Of a stretch of 64,000 nt of DNA, positions 35,872 to 45,547 are shown one piece after another. Origin of the DNA: an uncultured bacterium (lineage in GTDB: Bacteria; Planctomycetota; UBA1135; GCA-002686595). A program made the translations under genes and the position numbers. Position 1 is the stretch's first letter, and each line of letters starts with the position of its first letter. The notes under the pieces were generated by a model that was given only the letters and a program-made list of their open reading frames with translations, was not told the origin of the DNA and did no database searches. The stretch is from NCBI GenBank assembly GCA_938075305.1, contig CALJGV010000033.1:62001-126000 (forward strand), written 5' to 3'.

Positions 35872-38634
35872 ATGCGCCCCGCTCTCCAGACCCTCTCCTT
35901 CCTCGCCGCGGTCGGGCTCGCCGCCTTCGCCCTGAGCCTCGCCCTCGACGGCAACGGACCGACCCCGCACGCCTCGGGGACAGGGCGCACCCCGTCGAAG
36001 ATGCCCTTCCCCGGGGCGCCGCTGGCTCCCCCCACGGACCCGCGCGGCGCCGGCGAGGGCGAGGAGGGAGCGGATCGAGCCGAGCGCGCGCGCTGGATCG
36101 AACAGCTCCACCTCGCGGCCCCCGGCGTCGACTGGAGGTCCATCGAGCGAGCGAACCGGGCCGCGGAGCTCGAGCGACGCAACGAAGCGGCCCTCGCCGA
36201 CGGCGGCGGATCGCCGCCGTGGGTGTGGGACGAGGTGGGCTCGAGGAACCAGGCGGGGCACACACGCTGCGCTGCCCTCGGCGCCACCCGCGCCGAGGGG
36301 CGCTTCCTCTACGTGGGCTCCGCGGGCGGGGGCCTGTGGCGCGGCCGCGAGGACGGGACGCAGTGGACGCCGCTCTCCGACAGCGTCTACGGGGGCGTGG
36401 ACGACATCGTGGCCATCGAACCCGCCAGCCTGGCGGACGACGACATCCTCGTCATGCGCCGGGGGAACTCCGTGCTGCGTAGCGCCGACTCCGGGCAGAC
36501 CTGGCAGGCGCCCAGCGGCCTGGGCGGGGTGACCGGCGCGCGCCGCATGGTGCGGGCCGCCGACGCCTCGCAGACCATCTTCCTGTTCGGGAGCGCCGAC
36601 ATCCCCGGCGTCGGAGAGAAGAGCGCGCTGTTCGCGTCCACCGACGGCGGCCAGAGCTTCTCGCTGCGCCACCACTTCGGGACCAGCTGGAGCGGGGACC
36701 TCTGGGTCCCGCGCACCTCTGCCCTCGGCGGTAGCGCGGTGTACGTCCTGCAGCGCGGGCGGATCTTGGTCAGCGTCGACGACGGCTTCAGCTTCGCTCC
36801 GGGGCTCGACGTGGACACCGCGGCGACGGCGGGCGACATCGTCGGCTCGGAGGCGGGCGGTCCCACGCTGTACCTGGCCCTGCGCCAGAGCAACGGTAGC
36901 TGGGACCTCCACCGCTCTGACGACGCCGGCCAGACCTCGGTGTTCGTGCGGACCCTGAACAGCTTCTGGGGGAGCACCCAGTCCATGGCGGCCTTCGCCC
37001 ACGACGCCGCTCGTCTGATCTACGGCGGGGTCGAGGCTTGGGTCTCCACCGACGGCGGCGCCACGGCGTCACGGATCAACACCTGGGGCTCCTACTACGG
37101 CGACCCCGCGAACCGGCTCCACGCCGACATCCGCGGCATGAGCCCCCTGGTGGACCGGGACGCGCCGGGCGAGCCGGACCTCGTGTTCATCAACACCGAC
37201 GGCGGCACCTACGTCACCGACGACGGCGGCGCCACCGTGCAGAACCTGAGCCTCGAGGGGCTCGGCGTGGGCCAGTTCTATTCCACCCACACGTCCGTCC
37301 TCGACCCCCGGCGCATCAGCGGCGGGACCCAGGACCAGGGGTACCAGGTCGGTCTCCTCGACGTTTCCGCCACCGGCCCCGGCCCCACCACCAACTTCGA
37401 ACAACTGATCAGCGGAGACTACGGCCACCTGGTGAGCGGAGACGGGACCCACGACCTGGTCTACTCCACCTATCCGGGCTTCATCCTCGTCCAGGACGGT
37501 GAGGTCAACCCGACCCTGCGCACCCTCGACTTCCCGTCAGGCTCGAGCCAGCTTTGGCTCCCGCCCGTGGTGGCGGACCCCAACGACCCCGACGAGTTCT
37601 TCTTCCTGGGGGACCGGCTCTACCACTACGACCGCCCCATGGCGGCCTGGACCCCCTCGGTCTGGTCGACCCAGAACTTCACCGCGGGGAGCAGCAGCTA
37701 CCTCTCCGCCCTGGCCTTCGCCCCGTCGGATTCCACGCGGGCCTACGCCGCCACCAACACCGGGCGGCTCTACCACTCGAGTGACGGGGGCGTGACGTGG
37801 ACCCTTGGCTCCACCGGCGGGCCGAGCTCCCACTACTTCTACGGCTCCGCGCTCCTCGTGGACCCCCTCGACCCCGACCACGCCTTCGTGGCGGGTTCGG
37901 GGTACGGCAACCCCGCCGTGCGCGAGACCACGGACGGGGGCGCCACCTGGCAGGCGCGATCAGCCGGGCTGCCCAGCACCCTGGTGCACGACATCGCCTG
38001 GTCCCCCAGCGGGAACGGCGACCTGTTCGCGGCCGCCGAGGCAGGGGCCTTCCACTTCGACGCGGCGACGTCGACGTGGTCCAACGCCATGGGCACCGAG
38101 GCCCCCGCCACGAACTACTGGTCCGTGGAGATGGTCCCCTCGAGCCCGCGGGTCCGCTTCGGGACCTACGGCCGCGGGATCTGGGACCTGACGCTCGTGA
38201 ACGGGGGCGAGCTCGGCGTCCGCATCTGTTCCCCCGCGGCCGCCAATGTCTCGGGGGTGCCCGCCGTGATCAGCGCCGTGGGGAGCCCCTTCGCCGCCGA
38301 CAACGACCTGACCCTGGTGGCCAACGCGCTGCCCTCGAACACCCTCGGCTTCTTCCTCGCCTCCCCCACCCAGGGCTTCATCCCCAACCCCGGCGGGTCG
38401 GTGGGCACCCTCTGCCTCGGCGGCCCCTTCGGCCGCTACCAGTCCCTGGCCCAGAACTCGGGGCTCCTGGGCAACATCGCGATCCCCGTGGACGTGACGG
38501 CCATCGCCCAGCCCACGGGACCCGTGGCGGGCCAGCCCGGCCAGACCTGGTTCTTCCAGGCCTGGTACCGCGACTCGGTGCTCTCCATCCCCACGTCCAA
38601 CTTCACGGACGCCGTCGCGGTCCGGCTGCGCTAG
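35872..38634 (+). CDS. Secreted BNR-type propeller protein with shared C-terminal module
   Basis: The 920-residue protein has a signal-like N-terminus (1-25) and a low-complexity Gly/Pro region. A large beta-propeller section (about 120-770) carries repeated Asp-box/BNR-like stretches (DGGQSFS, DGGATASR, DGGVTWTL, DGGATWQA). The C-terminal 120-140 residues (about 785-920) hold the same module as the lectin protein (NDLTLVANALP, GFFLAS, GGSVGTLCLGG, QTWFFQAWYRDSV, SNFTDA). It is probably a surface or extracellular protein related to sialidase/VPS10 propellers; no catalytic residues are obvious. ATG at 35872 was preferred over an upstream GTG (35845). It ends on the sequence CTAG, whose other strand is the stop of the convergent gene. 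Confidence 0.82.
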   Translation: MRPALQTLSFLAAVGLAAFALSLALDGNGPTPHASGTGRTPSKMPFPGAPLAPPTDPRGAGEGEEGADRAERARWIEQLHLAAPGVDWRSIERANRAAELERRNEAALADGGGSPPWVWDEVGSRNQAGHTRCAALGATRAEGRFLYVGSAGGGLWRGREDGTQWTPLSDSVYGGVDDIVAIEPASLADDDILVMRRGNSVLRSADSGQTWQAPSGLGGVTGARRMVRAADASQTIFLFGSADIPGVGEKSALFASTDGGQSFSLRHHFGTSWSGDLWVPRTSALGGSAVYVLQRGRILVSVDDGFSFAPGLDVDTAATAGDIVGSEAGGPTLYLALRQSNGSWDLHRSDDAGQTSVFVRTLNSFWGSTQSMAAFAHDAARLIYGGVEAWVSTDGGATASRINTWGSYYGDPANRLHADIRGMSPLVDRDAPGEPDLVFINTDGGTYVTDDGGATVQNLSLEGLGVGQFYSTHTSVLDPRRISGGTQDQGYQVGLLDVSATGPGPTTNFEQLISGDYGHLVSGDGTHDLVYSTYPGFILVQDGEVNPTLRTLDFPSGSSQLWLPPVVADPNDPDEFFFLGDRLYHYDRPMAAWTPSVWSTQNFTAGSSSYLSALAFAPSDSTRAYAATNTGRLYHSSDGGVTWTLGSTGGPSSHYFYGSALLVDPLDPDHAFVAGSGYGNPAVRETTDGGATWQARSAGLPSTLVHDIAWSPSGNGDLFAAAEAGAFHFDAATSTWSNAMGTEAPATNYWSVEMVPSSPRVRFGTYGRGIWDLTLVNGGELGVRICSPAAANVSGVPAVISAVGSPFAADNDLTLVANALPSNTLGFFLASPTQGFIPNPGGSVGTLCLGGPFGRYQSLAQNSGLLGNIAIPVDVTAIAQPTGPVAGQPGQTWFFQAWYRDSVLSIPTSNFTDAVAVRLR

Positions 38635-39842
38635 CCGGCCGTGCCCGGGCCCAGGATCTCGGCCAGGCCCTCCACGAGCCTCGCGACCTCGCCCGGGGTG
38701 TTGTAGTGGACGAGGCTCACGCGCACGACGCCGTCGCGCTCCATCAGCCCCAGGTCTCGGATCAGCCGGTAGGCATAGAAGTGGCCGAAGCGCACGGCGA
38801 CCCCGCGCTCGTCAAGGAGCGGAGGGATCTCGCTCGCGGCGCGGCCCTCCACCGTGAAGGAGACCGTCGGCACGCGCCGGTGGCTGGAGGGTGAGGGGTC
38901 CCCGACGAGGGTGACGTCAGGATGGGCGTTGAGGAACTCGAGCAGCGGCGTCACGAGCGCCTCCTCCTGAGCGGCGATCTCCTCGAAAGCGTCCTCGAGC
39001 GTGCCCGCCTCCGACAGGGTCCCCAGGTACTCAGGGATGCCCGCGAGCGACGCCACCAGCTCGTAGTTGACGCCGCCCGGCTCGAACTTCCGTGGGAGTT
39101 CGTCCTCCCCGACGAAGAAGTGATTGATGCTCCCGGTCTCGAGCAAGGCCTCGCGGCGCCCGAACATCACCCCCACGTGGGGACCGTAGACCTTGTAGAG
39201 GCTCGCGAAGTAGAAGTCGACGCCGAGGGACCGCACGTCGATCCGCCGGTGGGGCGCGTAGGCCACGGCGTCCACGCAGGTCAGCGCGCCCGCGGCGCGG
39301 GCCAGTGCCGCAGAGGCGCGGACGTCGGTGATGGAGCCCACGATGTTGGAGCAGTGCGTGAACGCCACGAGGCGAGTGCGATCGGTGAGCAGCGCCGCCA
39401 GGTCATCGGGGTGAAGCTCGCAGGTGCCCGGGCGGACGCGCCACTCGCGGATCACGATCCCCGTGGCCTCGAGGCGCCGCCAGGCCCCCACGTTGGTCTC
39501 GTGGTCCACGTTGGTCACGATGACCTCGTCGCCCTCCGTCCAGCCCGGCCGCAGCGCGGCGGCGAGCTGGTTGACCAGGGCCGTGGAGGACGCCCCGAGG
39601 ATGACCTCCTCTGGCGTCGCCCCCAGGAGCGCCGCCGCCGCCGCGCGCCCCTCCGCCACGGCCGCGCTCGCGTCCATGGAGAGGGCGTAGCTCGCGCCCA
39701 GCTGAACGGGGTGCCGGGTGAGGAACCCTGTGAGGCGATCGATCACCTGGCGGCAGGGCACGCTGCCGCCCGCGTTGTCCATGAGCACCCAGGGGGTCTC
39801 GAGGGCGGGGAACTGGGAGCGGACGTGTTCGAGGTCGAGCAT
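38631..39842 (-). CDS. Class V aminotransferase, cysteine-desulfurase-like, apparently lacking the catalytic Cys
   Basis: A 403-residue PLP fold type I enzyme of the NifS/SufS superfamily. Visible are the N-terminal VLMDNAGGS, a DHETNVGAWRR stretch, THCSNIVGS, VDAVAYAPHR, and the PLP lysine in FASLYKVYGPHVG. The region where desulfurases carry the catalytic Cys reads VAVRFGHFYAYRLIRDLG with no Cys, matching the TIGR01976-like subgroup. It may act as a lyase or aminotransferase rather than a sulfur donor. The ATG at 39842 puts the fold at the expected position. It stands alone, convergent to the BNR gene. Confidence 0.82.
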   Translation of the reverse strand: MLDLEHVRSQFPALETPWVLMDNAGGSVPCRQVIDRLTGFLTRHPVQLGASYALSMDASAAVAEGRAAAAALLGATPEEVILGASSTALVNQLAAALRPGWTEGDEVIVTNVDHETNVGAWRRLEATGIVIREWRVRPGTCELHPDDLAALLTDRTRLVAFTHCSNIVGSITDVRASAALARAAGALTCVDAVAYAPHRRIDVRSLGVDFYFASLYKVYGPHVGVMFGRREALLETGSINHFFVGEDELPRKFEPGGVNYELVASLAGIPEYLGTLSEAGTLEDAFEEIAAQEEALVTPLLEFLNAHPDVTLVGDPSPSSHRRVPTVSFTVEGRAASEIPPLLDERGVAVRFGHFYAYRLIRDLGLMERDGVVRVSLVHYNTPGEVARLVEGLAEILGPGTAG

Positions 39843-40046
39843 CGGAGGGCGCGAAGAGGCGGTCGGGGAGGCGGGGCCCTTCGGGCCCTGCGGCCACAGC
39901 GTGACCTCGCCTGGGCCCGCCGTCACCCGTCTCTCGCGTCAGACCGTCCCACATCTCCTCGGATCGGGGCGCGGGCTCCCCCTGATCCGGGCTTCGAGGG
40001 CGGTCCGCCTACCGCGCCCCGCTCGGCTCGCTAGACTCCCCGCCCG

Positions 40047-41996
40047 ATGTCCCTGCTCATTCTCGAAGACGTCAAGAAGCACTTCGGTGCCCAGGAGGTG
40101 CTCCGCGGCGCCTCCCTGACCATCGACCCCGGCCAGAAGATCGGGATCGTCGGGCGCAACGGCGGCGGCAAGACCACCCTGTTCCGGATGATCGCCGGCG
40201 AGGAGACCCCCGACTGGGGCTCGGTCCGCGTGCGCAAGAAGGCGCGCCTGGGCGTCGTCCCCCAGCGCCCCAAGTTCGGTGAGGGAGAGACCGCGAGGGA
40301 GTACGTGGCCACCGGCCTCGACGAGCTTCACCGGACCATCGAGCGCTACGAGAAGTGCGCCGAGGAGATGGGCACCGCCGAGGGCGAGGACCTGGAGCGG
40401 CTCATGAGCGAGCACGACCGCCTCGGCGGACGCATCGACCAGCTCGGCGGCTGGGACACCGAGCGCAAGGTGGAGACGGTTCTCGGCGGCATCGGCCTCC
40501 CCCAGACCCACTGGGACCGCGAGGCCCGCCTGCTGTCCGGCGGCGAGAAGAACCGGGTGGCCCTCGCCCGCGAGCTCATCGGCGGCCACGACCTGCTGCT
40601 GCTGGACGAGCCCACCAACCACCTGGACCTCGAGGGGATCGAGTGGCTCGAGCGGTACCTCAAGGACCTGCCCACGGGCGTCCTTATCGTCAGCCACGAC
40701 CGTCGGCTCCTGACCAACTGCATCGACCGGATCGTCGAGCTCGAGCGTGGCCGGCTCGTGGCCTACGCGGGGAACTACCCCAAGTACCTGCAGCTCAAGG
40801 CCGAGAAGTTCGAGTCCGAGCAGCGCGCCTGGGAGCAGCAGCAGGAGCTGCTGCGGAAGGAGGAGTCCTTCATCAAGAAGCACATGGGCAGCCAGCGCAC
40901 GGCGGAGGCCAAGGGCCGCGCCAAGAAGCTGTCTCACGTGGAGCGCCTCGAGAAGCCCCACCACGACGTCCGCCGACCGCGCATCAAGGCACCCGAGGCC
41001 GCGCGCGGAGGTGAGCGCGTCCTCCACACGGAGCGGCTCTTCGGTGGCTACGAGGAGAACGTGCTGCTGAAGGACGTGGACATCCGCGTGGGCCGGGGCG
41101 AGCGCATCGGGATCGTCGGGCCGAACGGCGCCGGCAAGTCGACGCTCATGAAGATCATCGCGGGCAAGCTCGCGCCGCTCTCGGGCGAGGTGGTGCGCGG
41201 GCACGGGGCGCGGGTGGCCTACTACGACCAGGACACGTCCCATCTGCGCGACGATCACACCCCCCTCGAGGAGGTGCGGCGACACTACCCCGAGATGACC
41301 GAACAGGAGATCCGGAACCACCTGGCCCAGTTCCTGTTCCGCGGCGACGAGGTCGAGAAGGTGATCTCGACCCTCTCCGGGGGCGAGCGCGCGCGCCTCT
41401 CCCTCTCGCTGCTGGTGCTGACGAGCCCCTCGTGGTTCGCCCTCGACGAGCCCACCAACCACCTGGACCTAGCCAGCCGGACCTCTCTTGAGGAGATGCT
41501 CGGGGAGTTCCAGGGCGCCATCGTCTGCATCAGCCACGACCGGGAGTTCCTGGACGGGATCTGCAACAAGACCGTGGAGGTCAGCGCCGAGGGCGTCGAG
41601 GAGTTCGACGGCAACTACTCAGCGTGGCGCGACTTCAAGCTGGCGGAGCGCGACGCGGCCCAGGAGGAGAAGGCCAGGAAGGAGGCCGCCCAGCGCAAGG
41701 CCGCCCGCGAGCGCGAAGAGGCCGAACGCCGTCGCGGCGGCGGCGACAAGAAGGCCAAGGGCGGCTCGAAGAAGAAGGGCGGCGGCAAGGGGCCGCGGAA
41801 CCCCTACATGTTCGAGAAGCTCGAGAAGAAGATCATGGAGCTCGAGCAGGAGCTGGAGACGCTCAACGCCTCCATGGCCTCCGAGGAGGTCTACACCAAC
41901 GCGGACAAGCTCCGGGACACCCAGTTCCGGATCGCGGAGGTCGAGGCCGACCTGGAGTCCTCCAACGAGGAGTGGCTCAACTGGGAGACGGCCTGA
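40047..41996 (+). CDS. ABC-F family ATPase (Uup-like)
   Basis: A cytoplasmic ribosome-associated ATPase with two ABC domains and no membrane part, 649 residues. Two Walker A loops (GRNGGGKTT near 36, GPNGAGKST near 368), signature SGGEKNR and SGGERAR, and two LDEPTNHLDL Walker B stretches are present. A charged linker joins them. The C-terminal part (about 530-649) is Lys/Glu-rich, ending in a coiled-coil-like domain, as in Uup. Its exact paralogue class (Uup, EttA, YheS) cannot be fixed by eye; the long C-terminal coil favours Uup. It is 81 bases upstream of argS. Confidence 0.92.
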   Translation: MSLLILEDVKKHFGAQEVLRGASLTIDPGQKIGIVGRNGGGKTTLFRMIAGEETPDWGSVRVRKKARLGVVPQRPKFGEGETAREYVATGLDELHRTIERYEKCAEEMGTAEGEDLERLMSEHDRLGGRIDQLGGWDTERKVETVLGGIGLPQTHWDREARLLSGGEKNRVALARELIGGHDLLLLDEPTNHLDLEGIEWLERYLKDLPTGVLIVSHDRRLLTNCIDRIVELERGRLVAYAGNYPKYLQLKAEKFESEQRAWEQQQELLRKEESFIKKHMGSQRTAEAKGRAKKLSHVERLEKPHHDVRRPRIKAPEAARGGERVLHTERLFGGYEENVLLKDVDIRVGRGERIGIVGPNGAGKSTLMKIIAGKLAPLSGEVVRGHGARVAYYDQDTSHLRDDHTPLEEVRRHYPEMTEQEIRNHLAQFLFRGDEVEKVISTLSGGERARLSLSLLVLTSPSWFALDEPTNHLDLASRTSLEEMLGEFQGAIVCISHDREFLDGICNKTVEVSAEGVEEFDGNYSAWRDFKLAERDAAQEEKARKEAAQRKAAREREEAERRRGGGDKKAKGGSKKKGGGKGPRNPYMFEKLEKKIMELEQELETLNASMASEEVYTNADKLRDTQFRIAEVEADLESSNEEWLNWETA

Positions 41997-42077
41997 GGGC
42001 CGCGCCCGGCGGTCCCGGGCGCCCGAGGTCCCCAGATTCCCGCGCGGAGGACCGCCCGGGCCGCTAATCTCCCCGCC

Positions 42078-43760
42078 ATGCAGACCTTCCTCGAAGAGAT
42101 CCGCGCGGCCATCGCGGCCGAGACCGGGATCGAGAGCCCGAAGCTGGAGACGCCCCGCGACCTCGCCATGGGCGACGTCGCCTTCCCGTGCTTCGTCCTG
42201 GCCAAGGAGCGCAAGGCGGCCCCCCCGAAGATCGCCGCGGAGCTTGAGGCCGCGCTGAACGCGCGGATGGAGCGGGTGACGGCCAAGGCCACGGGGCCCT
42301 ACCTCAACTTCACCATCGAGCGCGCTGCGTTCGCTGAGACGGTCCTCACCGAGATCGCCGAGCACGGCCTCTGCTACGGCACCTCGGCGGAGGGGAGCGG
42401 CCAGAAGATCGTGATCGACTTCTCCTCCCCCAACATCGCCAAGCCCATGAGCGTGGGGCACCTCCGCTCGACCGTGATCGGCGCCGCCATCCAGCGGCTG
42501 CACAACGCGCTCGGCTACGAGACCGTGGGCATCAACCACATCGGCGACTGGGGCAGCCAGTTCGGCAAGCTCGTCGCGGCCGTCAACCGCTACGGGGACA
42601 CCGTGGACCTCGAGGGCGAGCCCATCCCCGCCCTCCTCGCCCTCTACGTCCGCTACCACGAGGAGGAGGAGGGCGACCCCTCCCTGGTGGAGGAGGCCCG
42701 TGAGGCCTTCCGCGAGCTGGAGAGCGGCGTCGACGGCCCCGTCCGCCAGACGTGGAAGAAGCTCACCGAGCTCTCCCTTGAGGAGTTCGGCAAGATCTAC
42801 TCGCGCCTCGGGGTCAGCTTCGACCTCATCCGCGGCGAGGCTTTCTACGAGCCCCACCTCGACGCCACGGTGGACCGCGTGGTCGAGTCCGGGGTCACCG
42901 AGGAGTCGGAGGGCGCGCTCGTCGTGGACCTCTCCTCCTTCGGCAAGATCCCCCCCTGCCTGCTCCGCAAGACCGACGGGACGACGCTCTACGCCACCCG
43001 CGACCTGGCCGCCGTCTTCCACCGCTGGGAGGAGTTCGGGTTCACTCGCGCGCTCTACGTGGTGGGCGGGGATCAGCGCCTGCACTTCCGCCAGCTCAAG
43101 CACGTGCTCGAGCGCATGGAGCTCGACTGGGAGCCCCGGGTGGAGCACGTGGACTTTGGAATGATGCGCCTACCCGAGGGCAAGATGAGCACCCGCAAGG
43201 GCCGCGTCGTCTTCCTCGACGATGTGCTGGACGCGGCCGCCGCCGAGGCAGCGAAGGTCATCGCCGAGAAGAACCCCGAGCTGGCCGACCAGGCCACCAT
43301 CGCCGAGACGGTCGGCGTGGGCGCGGTGGTCTTCAACGACCTCAAGCGTGAACGCGTCAAGGACATCGACTTCCGCCTCGAGGAGGTGCTCAGCTTCGAG
43401 GGCGACACCGGCCCCTACGTGCAGTACACCCACGCGCGTCTGGCCTCGATCGAGCGCAAGGCTGGCAGCATCGACGCCGCCCCCGACTGGAGCGTCCTGG
43501 AGAGCGCCGCAGGCATCCTGGGCCAGATGGGCCGCTTCCCCGACGTCCTGCGCTCGGCCGCGCGGAACGCCGAACCCTCGGAGCTCACGACCTTCGTGCT
43601 CGCGCTGGCACGGGAGGTGAACTCCTGGGTCGCCAAGGAGCGCGTCCTGGGCCAGGAGCCGGCCGTCACGACCGCGCGGCTCGCCCTCGTCCGCGGCGCG
43701 CGTCAGGTGATCGGCAACAGCCTCGCCCTGCTCGGGGTGGGCGCGCCGGCCGAGATGTGA
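42078..43760 (+). CDS. argS: Arginyl-tRNA synthetase
   Basis: Charges tRNA-Arg. The 560-residue class I enzyme has the HIGH equivalent SVGHLRSTVIG (about 125-135), the KMSKS equivalent GKMSTRKG (about 370), the N-terminal additional domain and a C-terminal anticodon-binding helical domain (about 450-560). The substituted KMSKS loop (KMSTR) is normal for ArgRS. ATG at 42078 gives the standard N-terminus. A double hairpin follows the stop. Confidence 0.95.
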   Translation: MQTFLEEIRAAIAAETGIESPKLETPRDLAMGDVAFPCFVLAKERKAAPPKIAAELEAALNARMERVTAKATGPYLNFTIERAAFAETVLTEIAEHGLCYGTSAEGSGQKIVIDFSSPNIAKPMSVGHLRSTVIGAAIQRLHNALGYETVGINHIGDWGSQFGKLVAAVNRYGDTVDLEGEPIPALLALYVRYHEEEEGDPSLVEEAREAFRELESGVDGPVRQTWKKLTELSLEEFGKIYSRLGVSFDLIRGEAFYEPHLDATVDRVVESGVTEESEGALVVDLSSFGKIPPCLLRKTDGTTLYATRDLAAVFHRWEEFGFTRALYVVGGDQRLHFRQLKHVLERMELDWEPRVEHVDFGMMRLPEGKMSTRKGRVVFLDDVLDAAAAEAAKVIAEKNPELADQATIAETVGVGAVVFNDLKRERVKDIDFRLEEVLSFEGDTGPYVQYTHARLASIERKAGSIDAAPDWSVLESAAGILGQMGRFPDVLRSAARNAEPSELTTFVLALAREVNSWVAKERVLGQEPAVTTARLALVRGARQVIGNSLALLGVGAPAEM

Positions 43761-43774
43761 GGAGCGGACGCGGA

Positions 43775-43796
43775 CGGCTCGCGCCGCAGCGAGCCG
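43775..43796. terminator. Hairpin between argS and the convergent sigma factor
   Basis: An 8-bp perfect stem (43775-43782 with 43789-43796, sequence CGGCTCGC / GCGAGCCG) with a 6-base loop. A second small hairpin lies just before the sigma stop. No T-tract is present. Confidence 0.5.
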
Positions 43797-43842
43797 ACAG
43801 CCCTCCTCCGCCCTGGTTCCGTCACCGGCGTCCGCCGGCTGC

Positions 43843-44778
43843 TCACATGAGCAGCGTCTTCGCCCTCGTGCCTAGCCGCAGGCGCAGGCTGTCCATGGCG
43901 TGGGCGTGGATCTGGCAGACCCGACTCTCGGTCAGTTCGAGCTTCTCGCCGATCTCGCGCAGGGTCAGGCCGCACTCGTAGTACTGGACGAGGATCAACC
44001 GCTCGCGGGGGCTCAAGGACCTGGTGAGTTCGTCAAACATGTCGCCTCGACTGACTGCCATTAAGGGCTCTTCGCAACGGGGAGCCGGGAGGACGTCGCT
44101 GATCTCGCAGCTACCGTCATCACCGCCGAGCCGCGCCGAGAGGGAGGTGACCGTGCTGATGTCTGCGTTCCGGATCTCCCGCGAGAAGCGGGCGTCGTCC
44201 ATCTCGAGCTCGTCCGCGAGCTCAAGGTGACTCGGTTCGCGGCCGAAGAGCTTGGAGAGCCGCTGGCTCTCCTTCTCGATGCTGTTGGCCCTCCGGCGAA
44301 CGAGCCTGGGGACCCAGTCCTCGGTTCGAAGCTGATCGAGGATGGAGCCGCGGATCCGAGAGCCACAATAGGTCGAGAACTTGATGCCCCGGCTCGAGTC
44401 GAACCTCCGGATCGCATCCATAAGGCCGAAGAGGCCGGCGCTGATCAGGTCGTCCAGCTCGATCGAATTCGGCAACGTCCGTAGCAGGCGCTCCGCGGAG
44501 CTCCTGACGAGCGGGAGGTACTGCTCGATGAGCTCGTTCCTCCACCGCGCTGTGCTCTCTTCGTTCTCGGCGTCCCTGGCCTCGTGGTAGCGCTTCCAGA
44601 GCGCCGTGACGGATTGCCTACGGGGCTGAGATGCGGGGCGGCGCGGAGTCCGGTCTCGTGGAGGGGCGGACGCGGCGCGGGATCGGGGGTGACCCGGGGC
44701 CGAGCGTACGCGGCCGTCCGCGTTGGGTTTGGCAGTGGTCGAGGAGGGCTTCGAAGGATGCGAACTGAGGCGTTTCAT
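43843..44778 (-). CDS. FliA/WhiG-type sigma factor, copy 1
   Basis: The 311-residue sigma-70 family member has about 55 basic, Ser/Arg/Pro-rich N-terminal residues, then sigma region 2 (SAGLFGLMDAIRRFD, GIKFSTYCGSRIRGSILDQLR), region 3 and region 4 (LTLREIGEKLELTESRVCQIHAHAM). The layout matches FliA/WhiG/SigD proteins, which direct flagellar, sporulation or motility genes. It ends in a KTLLM tail like that of the second copy. It is preceded by a small ORF on the same strand that may encode its antagonist. No flagellar genes lie in the window. Region 1.1 is absent, as in this family. Confidence 0.9.
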   Translation of the reverse strand: MKRLSSHPSKPSSTTAKPNADGRVRSAPGHPRSRAASAPPRDRTPRRPASQPRRQSVTALWKRYHEARDAENEESTARWRNELIEQYLPLVRSSAERLLRTLPNSIELDDLISAGLFGLMDAIRRFDSSRGIKFSTYCGSRIRGSILDQLRTEDWVPRLVRRRANSIEKESQRLSKLFGREPSHLELADELEMDDARFSREIRNADISTVTSLSARLGGDDGSCEISDVLPAPRCEEPLMAVSRGDMFDELTRSLSPRERLILVQYYECGLTLREIGEKLELTESRVCQIHAHAMDSLRLRLGTRAKTLLM

Positions 44779-44856
44779 CAGGAATGGCTGGCAGGAGTGA
44801 TGGGGGGGAAAGGCGGTGAGGCGTAGTGCCCTCCTGGAGGCTGGTTGGAGTCGTGA

Positions 44857-45141
44857 TCAGCCAGCGATGCGGCGCTGGACGTGCGACTCGGCGGCGGCGA
44901 AGTAGCGCGCCTGAAGGAGGTCTCTGAGCACCTTGAGGGCCTCGAGACTCACGGGCCCTCGCTCGGGCATGAGGTTCCCCCACAACTCCGCAGCAGGCGC
45001 CTTCTGAAGACGAGCCCTGGCGCGGGCGGTCCGCGGTCGACGGCGGGCTCGCTCTCGACGCTCGTTCGGCAGATTGTGTGCCCGCTGCGTGGCCCTTCGG
45101 GACGCGGCTGTACGGGTGGGGTTGGGTTGGAGGTGGTTCAT
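44857..45141 (-). CDS. Small basic protein between two sigma factors, FlgM-like C-terminus?
   Basis: A 94-residue reading with a strongly basic N-terminal half (repeated Arg/Ala) and a C-terminal part of which about 25 residues (from LEALKVLRDLLQ to RIAG) form two amphipathic helices. This end loosely resembles FlgM-type anti-sigma-28 C-termini, but I cannot align it with confidence. It is immediately upstream of, and on the same strand as, sigma copy 1 (78-base gap). The start is uncertain: ATG at 45240 or 45285 would add a low-complexity Pro stretch. Coding itself is supported only moderately. Confidence 0.4.
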   Translation of the reverse strand: MNHLQPNPTRTAASRRATQRAHNLPNERRERARRRPRTARARARLQKAPAAELWGNLMPERGPVSLEALKVLRDLLQARYFAAAESHVQRRIAG

Positions 45142-45547
45142 CGCAGGGCTGAGGACGCTTTGGATCGCCGGGGGGGGAGGGGGCTGGCACCGCGAGGCAC
45201 CGAAATCAAGGAGAACCCCGTCGCTGTTAGGGATTTCCATTAGAGCGTTAGATTCGGGAAGGACCCTGCCATCCCTTAGACACATACATGAAAACCCTTA
45301 AATGTCTCTTAATTGGGCATTGAGGCACCTCTCCCGCCACGCGAGGCGCGGGAGTGCCCCATCCGAAGACCGCCGAATGCCGACGCTCTTTCCACGCGAG
45401 CGGAGCAGAGGAGACGAGGGCACCGCCAGTTCGGCCGGCCGCCTGGGTCAATGCGGTGGAGATCCCCCACCCAATGCAAGGGAGGGCGACGCCTCGCGGC
45501 GCCGCCCTCCCCGATGGATCGTGATAGGGACCCCTGGACCGACACCG
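45142..45547. other. Intergenic region with AT-rich island and hairpins
   Basis: A roughly 400-base gap before the second sigma gene. 45235-45315 is clearly richer in A/T than its surroundings and is a candidate promoter zone for the small ORF and sigma copy 1. Around 45324-45358 an interrupted hairpin (CTCCCGC at 45331-45337 with GCGGGAG at 45348-45354, and outer GGCA/TGCC) is possible. No convincing gene was found here. Confidence 0.5.
45481..45510 (-). terminator. Hairpin after sigma copy 2
   Basis: GGAGGGCG (45481-45488) pairs with CGCCCTCC (45503-45510). The stem continues inward after one mismatch with CGCC/GGCG around a TCGC loop. It lies 37 bases after the stop of sigma copy 2 and would end its transcript. 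Confidence 0.6.
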
